Shown piece after piece: positions 46,569-55,790 of a stretch of DNA of 55,790 bases. A program made the translations under genes and the position numbers. The stretch lies in contig CANQMT010000017.1 in assembly GCA_947625055.1 (NCBI GenBank), positions 1 through 55,790 on the forward strand, written 5' to 3'. Position 1 is the stretch's first letter, and the number at the start of each line of letters is the position of its first letter. The notes below the pieces were generated by a model. The model was not told where the DNA came from and did not search any database. It saw only the letters and a list, made by a program, of their open reading frames with translations. The stretch comes from an uncultured Monoglobus sp. (GTDB lineage: Bacteria > Bacillota > Clostridia > Monoglobales > Monoglobaceae).

Positions 46569-47234
46569 CTACGCCATTTTTGCTCGTTTCTGCTCTATGT
46601 TTTCCTTTATCATCATGTCCTTGACCTTCATGAGGCGTATCTGTGTCGAGCGCTCGTTCTCATCAAGCTTCATGGTGATATATTTGATCTGTCTTTGATA
46701 TTCCGGGATCATAACATGCTCAAGGGCGTTGACTCTGCGGCGCGTTTTCTCGATCTCGTCAGCCATAAGCCGGCACGACTTCTCGCATTCCGCAAGCTTC
46801 AGAAGCTTCGGAAAAATGTCGTTCAGCGAGCGCACTGCGTCGTCCAGATCGCCCGAGGTAAAGGCGAAGCCATAGGAAAATATATCCCCCTCGCCCGGCG
46901 AGCCGGTCTTATAGTCCATTACCGGAATGTCAACGCTCATAACGTTTTTCGCGGCGACCGACACCGAAACGCTCTGCTTCGGCGCGAGCAGCGCGGTCTT
47001 TAAAGCGGGGTCGTTCATAACGGCCGCCGCCAGCACAAAGCGGCGGTTCGCGGCCCTTATTCCCTCCTCGACCTCCTCGCGGAGCTGTTTATTTAATCTT
47101 ACCAGATCCAAAAAACGGCGCATAAGCTCATCGCGCTTGTCTTTAAGCAGCTTGTGGCCGCGGATCGCGGTAACAAGCTTGGACTTCTGCCGCGTGAGCT
47201 CCATTCTGGTCGGATTGACTTGCGTCATTGCCAT
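46569..47234 (-). CDS. ntpD: V-type ATPase subunit D (rotor shaft)
   Basis: Central-stalk subunit that turns inside the A3B3 ring. The 221-aa protein starts QVNPTRMELTRQKSKLVTAIRGHKLLKDKRDEL, the conserved N-terminal coil, and ends in the long C-terminal coil (CRLMADEIEKTRRRVNALEHVMIPEYQRQIKYITMKLDENER). It is the last gene of the nine-gene operon, 17 bp after ntpB. Confidence 0.95.
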   Translation of the reverse strand: MAMTQVNPTRMELTRQKSKLVTAIRGHKLLKDKRDELMRRFLDLVRLNKQLREEVEEGIRAANRRFVLAAAVMNDPALKTALLAPKQSVSVSVAAKNVMSVDIPVMDYKTGSPGEGDIFSYGFAFTSGDLDDAVRSLNDIFPKLLKLAECEKSCRLMADEIEKTRRRVNALEHVMIPEYQRQIKYITMKLDENERSTQIRLMKVKDMMIKENIEQKRAKMA

Positions 47235-47251
47235 TGGTTATCACTTCCTTA

Positions 47252-48625
47252 TTATGCTTCCTTATAATATTTATCAAGGTACTCGTCCTTGATGCGCTTC
47301 AGCTCGCCTCTGGGCAAAATCCCCAAAAGCTCCCATCCTATCTTGAGTGTTTCCTCAATGTCACGGCGGGTCTGATAGCCCTGCGAGACATAGCGCTTCT
47401 CGAACTCGTCGGCAAAGCGCGCGTATTTCTTATCAATATCGGTAAGCGCCGCCTCGCCGAGGATAACCATAAGCTCCTTGGCGTCCTTTCCGCGGGCGTA
47501 GGCCGCGAAAAGCTGGTTCATCGTGTCGGCGTGATCGGCTCTGGTCTTGCCGTCGCCGATGCCCTTGTCTTTAAGACGCGAAAGCGACGGAAGCACGTCG
47601 ATCGGCGGCATGATGTTCTTTCTGTAAAGCTCGCGCGAGAGGATTATTTGACCCTCGGTGATATATCCGGTGAGGTCGGGTATCGGGTGGGTCTTGTCGT
47701 CCTCGGGCATGGTGAGAATTGGGATCATCGTGATCGATCCCTTCTTGCCGTGCTGTCTGCCCGCTCTCTCGTAAAGGTTCGCGAGGTCGGTATACATATA
47801 TCCGGGATAGCCGCGTCGTCCGGGGACCTCTTTGCGGGCCGCGGAAACCTCGCGCAGCGCGTCGGCATAGTTGGTGATGTCGGTCAGGATAACCAGAACG
47901 TGCATATCCTTTTCAAACGCCAGATATTCCGCCGCGGTCAGCGCCATTCTCGGCGTGGCGATACGCTCAACAGCCGGGTCATTGGCCAAATTCACGAACA
48001 TAACCGTTCTGTCGATCGCTCCGGTCTCCTTAAAGCTTTCAACAAAGAAGTTCGACTCCTCAAACGTGATGCCCATAGCGGCAAACACAACGGCGAACTG
48101 CTCGTTGGTGCCGCGGACGCCCGCCTGTCTCGCGATCTGCGCGGCTAAGTTCGCGTGGGGCAGACCGCTTGCCGAGAATATCGGCAGCTTCTGGCCGCGG
48201 ACCAGAGTGTTAAGCCCGTCGATCGCTGAAATTCCCGTCTCGATAAATTCCTCGGGATAGCTTCTGGCCGCCGGGTTCATCGGCAGTCCGTCAACGTCGA
48301 GGCGCTTTTCGGGCAGTATCTCGGGGCCATCGTCTATCGGGCGACCGAGGCCGTCAAACACGCGGCCGAGCATATCCCCGGACACGCCGAGCTCCATGCT
48401 TCTGCCTAAGAAACGCACCTTGCTGGTCGATATATTAATGCCCGTCGAGGGCTCAAAAAGCTGAACAAGCGCGTTGCTGCCGTCTATCTCAAGCACCTTA
48501 CAGCGGCGCTTTTCGCCGTTCGCGAGAATGATCTCGCCAAGGTCGTTATAGTTAACGTTCTCGACGTTTCTGACCAGCATCAGAGGGCCGGCCACTTCTT
48601 CAATCGTTCTGTATTCTTTAGGCAT
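47252..48625 (-). CDS. ntpB: V-type ATPase subunit B
   Basis: Non-catalytic subunit of the V1 head. The 457-aa protein shows [65 protein letters not shown] and [16 protein letters not shown]. The degenerate P-loop (SASGLPHA) is as expected for B. GGAGG precedes the ATG; it lies 1 bp after ntpA. Confidence 0.97.
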   Translation of the reverse strand: MPKEYRTIEEVAGPLMLVRNVENVNYNDLGEIILANGEKRRCKVLEIDGSNALVQLFEPSTGINISTSKVRFLGRSMELGVSGDMLGRVFDGLGRPIDDGPEILPEKRLDVDGLPMNPAARSYPEEFIETGISAIDGLNTLVRGQKLPIFSASGLPHANLAAQIARQAGVRGTNEQFAVVFAAMGITFEESNFFVESFKETGAIDRTVMFVNLANDPAVERIATPRMALTAAEYLAFEKDMHVLVILTDITNYADALREVSAARKEVPGRRGYPGYMYTDLANLYERAGRQHGKKGSITMIPILTMPEDDKTHPIPDLTGYITEGQIILSRELYRKNIMPPIDVLPSLSRLKDKGIGDGKTRADHADTMNQLFAAYARGKDAKELMVILGEAALTDIDKKYARFADEFEKRYVSQGYQTRRDIEETLKIGWELLGILPRGELKRIKDEYLDKYYKEA

Positions 48626-48626
48626 A

Positions 48627-50396
48627 TCAGTCCGCCTCCCTTTCGGAAAGAATTTGGTTTATCTCGCTCTTTATCTCATCGCGGACTTTTTCATATTCGC
48701 CCGTGATGTTGTCCTCGTTATAGTACTTAAAACGGCCAATCTGCTCGCGCACGGGCATCGCCACCAGCGCCTCAACGTCGGCGCCGACATTGAGCGCCTC
48801 GGTGCAGTTCTTGTAATAGTCGATCATCAGCCGCATCATATAGTACTGCTTCTCAAGCGGCGAGAACGTGTCGATCTCGTGGAAGGCGTTCTGGTGCAGG
48901 AAGTCCTCGCGGACGCTGCGCGCCGCCTCAAGCTTAATTCTGTCGGTGGGCGACAGCGCGTCCATGCCGACCATCTTAACGATCTCGTCAAGCTCCGACT
49001 CCTCTTGGAGCAGATGCATGATCTCGTTCCTCAATTTCATCCAGTCGGGCTGCACGTTCTCGTTGAACCAGCTCTCCATCGTGTCAAGGTAAAGCGAGTA
49101 GCTCGTGAGCCAGTTGATCGCCGGGAAGTGCCTCTTATACGCCAAATTCGCGTCAAGGCCCCAGAACACCTTAACTATTCTCAAGGTCGCCTGAGAAACC
49201 GGCTCGGATATGTCTCCGCCGGGAGGCGAAACGGCTCCGATAACCGAGAGCGCGCCTTCGCTGCCCTCGCTGCCGATCGTTATCACGCGGCCCGCGCGCT
49301 CGTAGAACTGCGCGAGACGGCTGCCCAGATACGCGGGATAACCTTCCTCGCCGGGCATCTCCTCAAGACGGCCCGACATCTCGCGCAGAGCCTCGGCCCA
49401 GCGGGAGGTGGAGTCGGCCATAAGCGCAACCGAATAGCCCATGTCGCGGAAATATTCCGCGATCGTTATTCCGGTATATATCGAGGCCTCGCGCGCCGCA
49501 ACCGGCATATCCGAGGTGTTGGCAATAAGCACCGTTCTCTCCATAAGCGACTTTCCTGTTTTCGGGTCAACAAGCTCGGGGAACTCGTTCAGAACGTCGG
49601 TCATCTCGTTGCCGCGCTCGCCGCAGCCGATATAAACGACTATGTCAGCGTCGGCCCATTTTGCGAGCTGGTGCTGAACGACCGTCTTTCCGCTTCCGAA
49701 CGGGCCGGGAACCGCCGCCACGCCGCCCTTGGCAATGGGGAACATCGTGTCGATAACTCTCTGTCCCGTAACCAGCGGCATCGCGGGCGGAAGCTTTTCC
49801 GCGTACGGTCTGCCGCGGCGCACCGGCCACTTCTGCATAAGAGTGACCTCTTTGTCGCCGTCGGCGGTCTCTATCACCGCGACGGTCTCGTCAACCTTAA
49901 AGCCGCCCGATTTTATCGACTTCACCGCGCCCTCAATTCCCGGGGGCACCATTATCTTCTGCGTAACGACCTCGGTCTCGCGCACGGTTCCGAGCACATC
50001 GCCGCCTGTTACCTTGTCGCCGACCTTGGCCGACGCTTCAAAGTTCCATTTCTTGTCCCGCTTGAGGGAAGGGACTTCAACGCCGCGGCGCAGATTGTTG
50101 CCCGCGATCTTCATTATATCATCAAGAGGCCTTTGTATTCCGTCAAAAATACTTCCGATGAGTCCGGGGCCGAGCTCAACGCTGAGCGGCATTCCGGTGG
50201 TCTCAACGGGAGTGCCGGGGCCGAGCCCCGAGGTCTCCTCGTAAACCTGGACCGAGGCTCTGTCGCCGTGCATCTCGATTATCTCACCGATCAGGTGCTG
50301 CTCGCCGACGCGGACAACGTCGTACATATTGCACTCGCGCATACCCTCGGCGATAACCAGCGGGCCGGCGACCTTTTTAATTATTCCTTTCGCCAT
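48627..50396 (-). CDS. ntpA: V-type ATPase catalytic subunit A
   Basis: Catalytic V1 subunit. The ATG at 50396 is 10 bases from AGGA; a GTG at 50405 is too close. The 589-aa protein has [16 protein letters not shown], the A-specific insert (about 90-190), Walker [14 protein letters not shown] near 230, [66 protein letters not shown] and PPGGDISEP. It is next to ntpG and ntpB. Confidence 0.97.
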   Translation of the reverse strand: MAKGIIKKVAGPLVIAEGMRECNMYDVVRVGEQHLIGEIIEMHGDRASVQVYEETSGLGPGTPVETTGMPLSVELGPGLIGSIFDGIQRPLDDIMKIAGNNLRRGVEVPSLKRDKKWNFEASAKVGDKVTGGDVLGTVRETEVVTQKIMVPPGIEGAVKSIKSGGFKVDETVAVIETADGDKEVTLMQKWPVRRGRPYAEKLPPAMPLVTGQRVIDTMFPIAKGGVAAVPGPFGSGKTVVQHQLAKWADADIVVYIGCGERGNEMTDVLNEFPELVDPKTGKSLMERTVLIANTSDMPVAAREASIYTGITIAEYFRDMGYSVALMADSTSRWAEALREMSGRLEEMPGEEGYPAYLGSRLAQFYERAGRVITIGSEGSEGALSVIGAVSPPGGDISEPVSQATLRIVKVFWGLDANLAYKRHFPAINWLTSYSLYLDTMESWFNENVQPDWMKLRNEIMHLLQEESELDEIVKMVGMDALSPTDRIKLEAARSVREDFLHQNAFHEIDTFSPLEKQYYMMRLMIDYYKNCTEALNVGADVEALVAMPVREQIGRFKYYNEDNITGEYEKVRDEIKSEINQILSEREAD

Positions 50397-50428
50397 ATTT
50401 ATCACATCCTAAAAATCTTGATTTTTTA

Positions 50429-50749
50429 CTAATCGTTAAATATTATATCCGAGCCGACAGCTTTTTCAACCGATTTCTTAACGCCCGCAATTCCCATTCC
50501 GGTGTTTCCCGAAACTCCGGGAATTAAAATCACGGCCGGCAGCATGGCCTCGTTATATTTTTCGATCTCGTCGCTGATCATCGCGGCGGCCTTTTCGGTG
50601 ATATAGATCACCGCGTATCTGCCGCTTGACGCGAGCTGTCTGAAGGTTTTCCTTGTTTCCTGGGGCTCGTCTGTAAAACGGGTCTCAAGTCCGAGCGCGC
50701 CGAAACCGGCCACGCTGTCCCTGTCGCCCATAACCGCAATGCTATACAT
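50429..50749 (-). CDS. ntpG: V-type ATPase subunit F (ntpG in Enterococcus naming)
   Basis: Small rotor-associated subunit. ATG 50749 overlaps the ntpC stop (ATGTATAG), giving a 106-aa protein of typical length: YSIAVMGDRDSVAGFGALGLETRF, TFRQLASSGRYAVIYITEKAAAMI, LPAVILIPGVSGNTGMGIAGVKKSVEKAVG. Frames that extend to 50794 would overlap ntpC and are not needed. Confidence 0.93.
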   Translation of the reverse strand: MYSIAVMGDRDSVAGFGALGLETRFTDEPQETRKTFRQLASSGRYAVIYITEKAAAMISDEIEKYNEAMLPAVILIPGVSGNTGMGIAGVKKSVEKAVGSDIIFND

Positions 50750-51710
50750 ACAAATCACGAATCCTTTCTCTGATAAGCCCCATGTCAAGGTCATTCTTTT
50801 TGCCCGAGAGAGCTATGCGCACCGCCCTTGTCTCGTTCCGCTTCGCCAGAATATAGGCGAAGATCGGAGCGATCGTGAACGGATTTGCCTTCTGTCCGCG
50901 GATAAGCTCCATAATTTTGTTATCCGCCCATTTCTCAAACTCGGACATTGATGTTTCTATCGCCTCCGCAGCCTCGCGGTAATCGGTGTGCTCCAGATAT
51001 TTAAAGACTTCGTCGGCGTTCTTTGCCGCCGCGTCCGCGAGGCTTGAAACGTCAAGCGTCCTACACTCGGCCAGCGCACGTTCCGCAAAGCCCTTTGTCT
51101 TTCCGGTGAGGGCCGCCCTGACCGCGATCTTTATGTCGCTGAGCGCCGTCAGAAGCTCGGCGTAATCGCGAATTACCTTAACGCCGGAGGCTTCTCCCTC
51201 CTTCATGATCGTCTCAAGACAGGCCTTGTCGACCGCTATGTCACATTCCTGCCCGTCGCCGGTTTTTAAAAATATCTCGGCCGCGGAGTCCGCGGCGCCT
51301 GCCAGAAACTCGGGCAGATCGCCGTAATTTTTAAGCTTCACCGCCTCGAGAATGACTTCAGGCTCCACGCTTCCTCCGTCCTCAAAGCAGCCCTCGGTAT
51401 TCTCCGAGGTATACACCGCCTTGATTGCGGCCTTGAGGTTGTGAAAGTCGGTCTGCCGCAGCAGCGTCTCAAACGGCTCCTTATCGGGAATGAGCTCGGT
51501 TATCAGCGCCCACATCTTGTCGGTCTCGTCTTTTATCATCAGCTCGTAATCGGAATATTCCTCTCCGTTTCCGTAGCCCTTGCCGGCAAGATAGCGCATG
51601 GCCTCGCGGTAGTCGGCGCTTCCCAAGATCTGCTCGATATCCGAGGCGGAAAGCAGATCAAGCTCTCTGGCGTGAATTCTTGACACCGCGTATGTGTATT
51701 GCTCAGCCAC
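50742..51710 (-). CDS. ntpC: V-type ATPase subunit C (d-type socket)
   Basis: Links the rotor shaft to the membrane ring. The 322-aa all-helical protein begins YTYAVSRIHARELDLLSASDIEQILGSADYREAMRYLAGKGYG and ends with KANPFTIAPIFAYILAKRNETRAVRIALSGKKNDL, both family features. The start is GTG, 7 bases after GGAGG. Confidence 0.93.
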   Translation of the reverse strand: MAEQYTYAVSRIHARELDLLSASDIEQILGSADYREAMRYLAGKGYGNGEEYSDYELMIKDETDKMWALITELIPDKEPFETLLRQTDFHNLKAAIKAVYTSENTEGCFEDGGSVEPEVILEAVKLKNYGDLPEFLAGAADSAAEIFLKTGDGQECDIAVDKACLETIMKEGEASGVKVIRDYAELLTALSDIKIAVRAALTGKTKGFAERALAECRTLDVSSLADAAAKNADEVFKYLEHTDYREAAEAIETSMSEFEKWADNKIMELIRGQKANPFTIAPIFAYILAKRNETRAVRIALSGKKNDLDMGLIRERIRDLYV

Positions 51711-51725
51711 AAAATCACCTCCCGA

Positions 51726-52316
51726 TTATTTAAAAAGTATATTCTGCACCTTTTCCTTGATGCTGTCCATATTGGCGTCCGCCAACTCGGCCAGCGTGCA
51801 GTTTTCCTCTATGTCAATGTCGTCATACACCGCGATAAAGCCCGACTTAACGCGGCTTGAAGCCTCCGCCTCAAGCTTCGGGAATTCGGACTTAACAAAC
51901 TCCTTAAAGTCGTCCGGCATATTTTTTATATCGTTTTCGGACATCAAAAGCCTGCCCGCTTCGTCACCGAGGTACCTGCGGGCCAGATCCTTCAAAAAGT
52001 CATAATAACCGTCGATCCCGCTGATAGACTTGACCGACTCGGATATTACTCCGTCCAGCAGTCTCTGCTTTTCGGCCAGCAGACTCTGGGTCAGGCTGTG
52101 CTCCATAGCGTTTTTGTCGCGCTCCAAAGCGTCGCCGTAAGCCTTGTCCGCGGCGGCCTTTGCCTCGGCGGTTATTTTGTCCGCCTCGGCCTTAGCCGCG
52201 GCCAAAATCCTGTCGGTCTCTTTCTTCGCCTTTGACTCCGTCTCGGCGATAACGGCCTTTGACTCTTTTTCTATCTGATCCAGAATGACGCTGAGTCCGC
52301 CAACTTGGTTTTGCAT
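51726..52316 (-). CDS. ntpE: V-type ATPase subunit E (peripheral stalk)
   Basis: Stator subunit. The 196-aa protein has a long N-terminal Ala/Lys/Glu coiled coil (about 10-90: ILDQIEKESKAVIAETESKAKKETDRILAAAKAEADKI) and a globular C-terminal domain that would bind the A/B head. AAGGAG precedes the ATG. It lies between ntpK and ntpC. Confidence 0.93.
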   Translation of the reverse strand: MQNQVGGLSVILDQIEKESKAVIAETESKAKKETDRILAAAKAEADKITAEAKAAADKAYGDALERDKNAMEHSLTQSLLAEKQRLLDGVISESVKSISGIDGYYDFLKDLARRYLGDEAGRLLMSENDIKNMPDDFKEFVKSEFPKLEAEASSRVKSGFIAVYDDIDIEENCTLAELADANMDSIKEKVQNILFK

Positions 52317-52367
52317 AATATCAAACTCCTTTTTACATCTCTGTTAAGGGACGCCGGAGGGCGCCTC

Positions 52368-52856
<489 letters not shown>

Positions 52857-54893
52857 CTAATTTTCCTCCTTGAATTTATAATATTTTGTATTGGCGGTGA
52901 AGGGTGAAAACTTCTTGCCGCCGCCTTCATAAAATTTACCGAAGAATTCCACAAACTGAAGCCTGTTTGTGTGGACGTAAGCGCCCAAAAGGTTGATCGC
53001 CATATTGAGGGCATGGCCGATCACGAACACCAGTATGAAGCAGATCGCTCCGATCGGGCCTCCGCCGAACATGCTTCCCATCTGATTAAACACCTGCGCG
53101 ATAACTCCGGTCGCGAGACCCAGCGCGAGCAGTCTTGAATAAGACAGAATGTCGCTTAAATAGCTCGTCACGCCGTACAGCTCGTAAAGGCCTTTGGCTA
53201 CGCGCTTCGCTGGGTTCCTTGACGATCTGCCCGCGAACAGGATTATTCCCAGCGCGCCTATGCCCGCGCATATCGCCGCGGCGGTTCCCGCAGCCGGCGG
53301 AAGCTTGAACGAAAGCCCCGCCATATCCACGAACATCTGCATCGACAGCAGATACACAATTCCGCCGCCCACCAGCAAATACCAGAATATAACGTCATAA
53401 ATCGCGCCTTTAACATCGCCGTCCTTGACCATCTGATAAAACTTTATTCCGAGGCCGGTGAATAGGTGGATAATTCCAACCAGGAACGCGAATATAAGCA
53501 TCCGCATCGGGTCCTTGATCGGCTCGAACCAGAGCGCCGGGAATGCGACCTCATGGCCGAAGAACGTTCTTGAGATGACCGGTATCGCGTCTCCGAAAAA
53601 TCCTCCGAACAGAATTCCCCAGATAAACGTTGAAATGCCGCACCAGAAGAACATTTTAAGCGCCTTTCTTGTGCCGGGCGCCATGTCGCGGAACCTGAGC
53701 ACCAAAAACGCGCAGCCGACTATCATCAAAAGGCCGTAGCCCGCGTCGGAGAGCATCATGCCGAACAGGAAATAGTAAAACAGCGACATGATAAACGTCG
53801 GGTCTATCTCAAATTTTCCGGGCATGCTGTATGTCTCAAGCACCGACTCCACAGGCTCCGAAAACGGATTGTTATGAAGCAGCACGGGAGGCTCATCCTC
53901 TTTGCCCGGCTCGCCGATCTCGACCGCCGCGTCATACTTTCGCGTCAGCTCATCCTCAAGACGCGCGCAGTATTTCTCGGGCACATAGCCGTAGATCACA
54001 AAGAATTTTTCCCTCTGATTGGTGTCGCCCAGCGTCTCGTATTTCTCAATTCTCATGTTGTAATAGTCGACCATGAACTTGAGCAGATCCCTGTGCTTTG
54101 TCTGCGTCTCGATACGCTTTGAGTTTTTTTCGATAAGTGCGCGGTCGTCCTTGATCTGTTTTTTGAGTTTCTCCGCTTCCTCAAGCGGCGGTCTGCCCGT
54201 CACATACGCGGGCCTCGCGAAGCCCATGTTCCTGAGGCATGTTTCGATCTCGCCGCTTTTTTCCCTGCGGCAGAATACGCACGCATTTGTGAAGCTCGTC
54301 TCGGCGCGCAGCACATTCACGTCAACCGCGTAAAGCGGATCATCCGCCTTGCCCTCGCCCGCGAGAGCCTCGTTAATTCCATTCAAAATATCGGCGACCG
54401 TCTTTTCCTCCGGAAAGGTTCCGATAAGCGCGCGGGTCTTTTTGGTGCCCTTGAAGTCCATGGGTATGTCAAGGCCCGACCACGGCTCAAGCGACGTTAT
54501 CGCGCTCTCGCACTTTGCTATGTCGGCCTCGAGCTCATAATTGTTTTTTGACAGCTCATTGATCTCTCTGGCTATGTCAAGCGCCCTGCCCGCGTTGTCT
54601 ACCGTGTTGTAATACTGGCTGACGCTCAGCATTTTCTTTCCGCCGAGCATCGACAGCAGCGGCTTCTTCTCCGGAGAGTACCGCTCCAGCACGTCAACCG
54701 CGCCGTTTATGGTCTCCGCCGCTTTGGCGAATGTGGCCGCTGATTTCGCGGTGTCGGTCTTGCTGAATCCGAGCTCGCTCAGATCCTTGCTTATCGGCTC
54801 AAGCACGCCGAACCTTTGCAGCGCCTCCAGAATGGCTTTTCTGTGGCTTTTTAGTCCGTATATGCGGACCTGCTTCATAGGAAGCTTTGCCAT
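52857..54893 (-). CDS. ntpI: V-type ATPase subunit I (a-type, membrane stator)
   Basis: Forms the ion half-channels and anchors the peripheral stalks. The 678-aa protein has a soluble N-terminal half with coiled-coil segments (LEEAEKLKKQIKDDRALIEKNSKRIETQ) and a C-terminal half with about eight membrane helices (MSLFYYFLFGMMLSDAGYGLLMI, SRLLALGLATGVIAQVFNQM, NMAINLLGAYVHTNRLQFVEFFGKFYEGGGKKF). The conserved Arg of the channel is probably in SYSRLLALGLATG. GGGGGT precedes the ATG. Confidence 0.96.
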   Translation of the reverse strand: MAKLPMKQVRIYGLKSHRKAILEALQRFGVLEPISKDLSELGFSKTDTAKSAATFAKAAETINGAVDVLERYSPEKKPLLSMLGGKKMLSVSQYYNTVDNAGRALDIAREINELSKNNYELEADIAKCESAITSLEPWSGLDIPMDFKGTKKTRALIGTFPEEKTVADILNGINEALAGEGKADDPLYAVDVNVLRAETSFTNACVFCRREKSGEIETCLRNMGFARPAYVTGRPPLEEAEKLKKQIKDDRALIEKNSKRIETQTKHRDLLKFMVDYYNMRIEKYETLGDTNQREKFFVIYGYVPEKYCARLEDELTRKYDAAVEIGEPGKEDEPPVLLHNNPFSEPVESVLETYSMPGKFEIDPTFIMSLFYYFLFGMMLSDAGYGLLMIVGCAFLVLRFRDMAPGTRKALKMFFWCGISTFIWGILFGGFFGDAIPVISRTFFGHEVAFPALWFEPIKDPMRMLIFAFLVGIIHLFTGLGIKFYQMVKDGDVKGAIYDVIFWYLLVGGGIVYLLSMQMFVDMAGLSFKLPPAAGTAAAICAGIGALGIILFAGRSSRNPAKRVAKGLYELYGVTSYLSDILSYSRLLALGLATGVIAQVFNQMGSMFGGGPIGAICFILVFVIGHALNMAINLLGAYVHTNRLQFVEFFGKFYEGGGKKFSPFTANTKYYKFKEEN

Positions 54894-54904
54894 ATACTCA
54901 CCCC

Positions 54905-55213
54905 CTAAATCAGTTCATCCATTATTATCTTGATTACCTTGTCTTTCGCGCCTTTGACCTCGCCGCCGAGCTTATCGGCCTGCTTTTTAAGACGCGCGTC
55001 ATACTCGCTTTTAAGCTTTCCCGCGGCCTCGTCGGCCCGTGCCTTGGCGTCCTTCAGCATTTGCGCGGCGTTTTCCTTCGCCTTTTCGACTATCCGCTCC
55101 GCCTCTTCCTTCGCGGCGGAAACGGAAGCCTCGGCAGCGGCCTTGGCCTTGTTCTCGGCCTCATAGGCCGCGTCCTCGGCGCCCACAAGTTTTTTAACCG
55201 TGTCCATAGGCAT
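54905..55213 (-). CDS. ntpF: V-type ATPase subunit G/H (ntpF in Enterococcus naming)
   Basis: Peripheral-stalk coiled-coil subunit paired with E. About 102 aa, almost all Ala/Lys/Glu coil (EAENKAKAAAEASVSAAKEEAERIVEKAKENAAQML). The start is uncertain: GGAGG lies 12 bases before the ATG at 55213 and touches another ATG at 55225; 55213 is preferred. As first gene it sits directly behind the operon promoter. The order F-I-K-E-C-G-A-B-D is that of the E. hirae ntp operon. Confidence 0.88.
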   Translation of the reverse strand: MPMDTVKKLVGAEDAAYEAENKAKAAAEASVSAAKEEAERIVEKAKENAAQMLKDAKARADEAAGKLKSEYDARLKKQADKLGGEVKGAKDKVIKIIMDELI

Positions 55214-55251
55214 AAAAATCACCATCCTCCGATTATTTTCCTTAATTAGTT

Positions 55252-55280
55252 ATTATATCCGTTTTCTGCTCGCTTGTAAA
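55252..55280 (-). promoter_or_regulatory. Sigma-A promoter of the V-ATPase operon
   Basis: TTTACA (55275-55280), 17 bp, TATAAT (55252-55257) on the minus strand, divergent from spoIIID. Confidence 0.75.
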
Positions 55281-55347
55281 GCATTTTTTGTGATTTTTAA
55301 ACTATTTTTAACATTGTTTTCCGACAGCCCGATTTTAATATATATTG

Positions 55348-55376
55348 TAATATTTAAGAAATATACTTCATATGCT
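55348..55376 (+). promoter_or_regulatory. Candidate sigma-E promoter of spoIIID
   Basis: TAATATT (55348-55354), 14 bp, CATATGCT (55369-55376). Sigma-E promoters have KMATATT, 13-15 bp, CATACANT: the -35 matches exactly and the -10 matches at 6 of 8. spoIIID is transcribed by sigma-E in Bacillus. Confidence 0.6.
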
Positions 55377-55406
55377 TTATCAACAATGTTTTGGGAGGCG
55401 AACGAC

Positions 55407-55673
55407 TTGAAAACCTACATAGAGGAACGAACCGTCGCGCTCGGCGAGTACATAGCCGACAGCAAATGCACGGTTCGCGAAGCGGCGAAAAAATTCGGAA
55501 TATCAAAGTCCACCGTCCACAAAGACGTCACTCAGCGCCTGAAAAGGATAAACCCTGCGCTGGCCGCCGAGGTGGGCTCTGTTCTGCTTGAAAATAAAAA
55601 CGAAAGACACATACGAGGCGGCAACGCCACCAAGGAAAAATATAAAACGATAAAAATAAACAAAACCGCATAG
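55407..55673 (+). CDS. spoIIID: Sporulation transcriptional regulator SpoIIID
   Basis: Mother-cell regulator acting between sigma-E and sigma-K. The 88-aa protein matches SpoIIID throughout: YIEERTVALGEYIAD, helix-turn-helix TVREAAKKFGISKSTVHKDVTQRL, then INPALAAEVGSVLLENKNERHIRGGNATKEKYK. The start is TTG 55407-55409, with GGGAGG at 55393-55398 and 8-base spacing; an ATG at 55386 overlaps that site and would add seven residues not found in relatives. Presence of this gene implies an endospore former. Confidence 0.95.
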   Translation: MKTYIEERTVALGEYIADSKCTVREAAKKFGISKSTVHKDVTQRLKRINPALAAEVGSVLLENKNERHIRGGNATKEKYKTIKINKTA

Positions 55674-55682
55674 GCGCTCGAA

Positions 55683-55715
55683 AAAGAGTTATGAAGCGAT
55701 GCTTCATAACTCTTT
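55683..55715. terminator. Perfect hairpin after spoIIID, possibly a transposon end
   Basis: A 15-bp perfect stem (AAAGAGTTATGAAGC mirrored) with a 3-base loop, 10 bp past spoIIID, flanked by A and T runs: a good terminator. The next bases, CAGACTGTCGAAAAAG, resemble sequences seen at the ends of IS1182-type elements, so it may also mark an insertion boundary. Confidence 0.65.
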
Positions 55716-55790
55716 CAGACTGTCGAAAAAGGGAAGAAAAAGCTCAGAAAAGACTGGGCTTTTTCTGTATTTTATGATAAAATATAGGTA
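55716..55790. mobile_element. Possible left end of an insertion element, cut by the window edge
   Basis: CAGACTGTCGAAAAAG (55717-55732) is followed by a second hairpin with GAAAAAGC / GCTTTTTC arms (about 55736-55766) and AT-rich sequence suited to a promoter. No coding sequence is reached before the window ends. The family is a guess from the short end motif. Confidence 0.3.

Noticed and set aside
48654-50432. 592-codon plus-strand frame antisense to ntpA
   Set aside because: It mirrors ntpA, whose GC-rich third positions keep the opposite frame open; the product shows no recognisable motif.

Overview
The window reads as a chromosomal segment of an uncultured, spore-forming, anaerobic-type Firmicute (class Clostridia), probably from a plant-fibre-degrading gut community. 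The basis is gene content: SpoIIID, WhiA, HrcA/CIRCE, HPr kinase, class III fructose bisphosphatase, an Enterococcus-like V-type ATPase operon, AgrC-type histidine kinases with LytTR regulators, and secreted pectate lyases. Promoters are Firmicute sigma-A type (TTGACA, 17 bp, TATAAT) and ribosome binding sites are strong GGAGG. Genus-level placement is not possible from sequence alone. No rRNA, tRNA or CRISPR array was seen.

Layout. 1-350: relic of an IS200-type element (27-codon tnpA fragment, end hairpin). 378-1527: divergent small ORF and LytTR-PAS regulator. 1574-7910 (minus): trmH-type methylase, dprA, topA, trmFO, metA. 7986-9146 (minus): infC-rpmI-rplT with a leader attenuator and an AUA start on infC. 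9435-12052 (plus): DHHW protein, uracil-DNA glycosylase, lipoprotein. 12104-18651 (minus): cytidylate-kinase-like gene, then hprK-PHP-murB-rapZ-glmR-whiA. 18833-19060: mosaic of palindromic repeats. 19213-26337 (minus): two-component system, pectate lyase, large secreted protein. 26781-31953 (minus): hrcA-grpE-dnaK-dnaJ, with repeats in its intergenic gaps. 32110-32771: HEPN/MNT pair. 32874-36152 (minus): argG-argH-transaldolase. 36356-42345 (plus): regulator pseudogene, second two-component system, AgrB-like remnant, LRR-pectate lyase fusion. 42419-46435 (minus): uppP, small membrane protein, DUF4867, fbp. 46569-55213 (minus): nine-gene V-ATPase operon. 55407-55673 (plus): spoIIID, then what looks like the start of another insertion element.

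The most interesting feature is a duplicated regulatory/degradative cassette. Two loci about 10 kb apart, in opposite orientation, each encode in order a LytTR response regulator (235/242 aa), an AgrC-like histidine kinase (both 429 aa) and a secreted family 1 pectate lyase. A third regulator survives as a pseudogene in front of cassette 2. A truncated AgrB-like frame lies between kinase 2 and pectate lyase 2. Between kinase 1 and pectate lyase 1 are two families of direct repeats with 20-21 bp spacing, the geometry expected of LytTR operators. The two lyases and the 873-aa protein share an unnamed module of about 90 residues. The inference is peptide- or quorum-type control of pectin degradation, part of which has decayed.

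A second theme is repeat DNA: arrays of TAG-containing heptamers with an exact period of 7 (four loci, three around dnaK, one supplying the stop codon of grpE) and palindromic GC-rich elements recurring between genes. The rest is conserved housekeeping, where the value lies in start-codon choices (AUA for infC; TTG for whiA, grpE, uppP and spoIIID) and regulatory sites (CIRCE, L20-type leader, a candidate sigma-E promoter at spoIIID).
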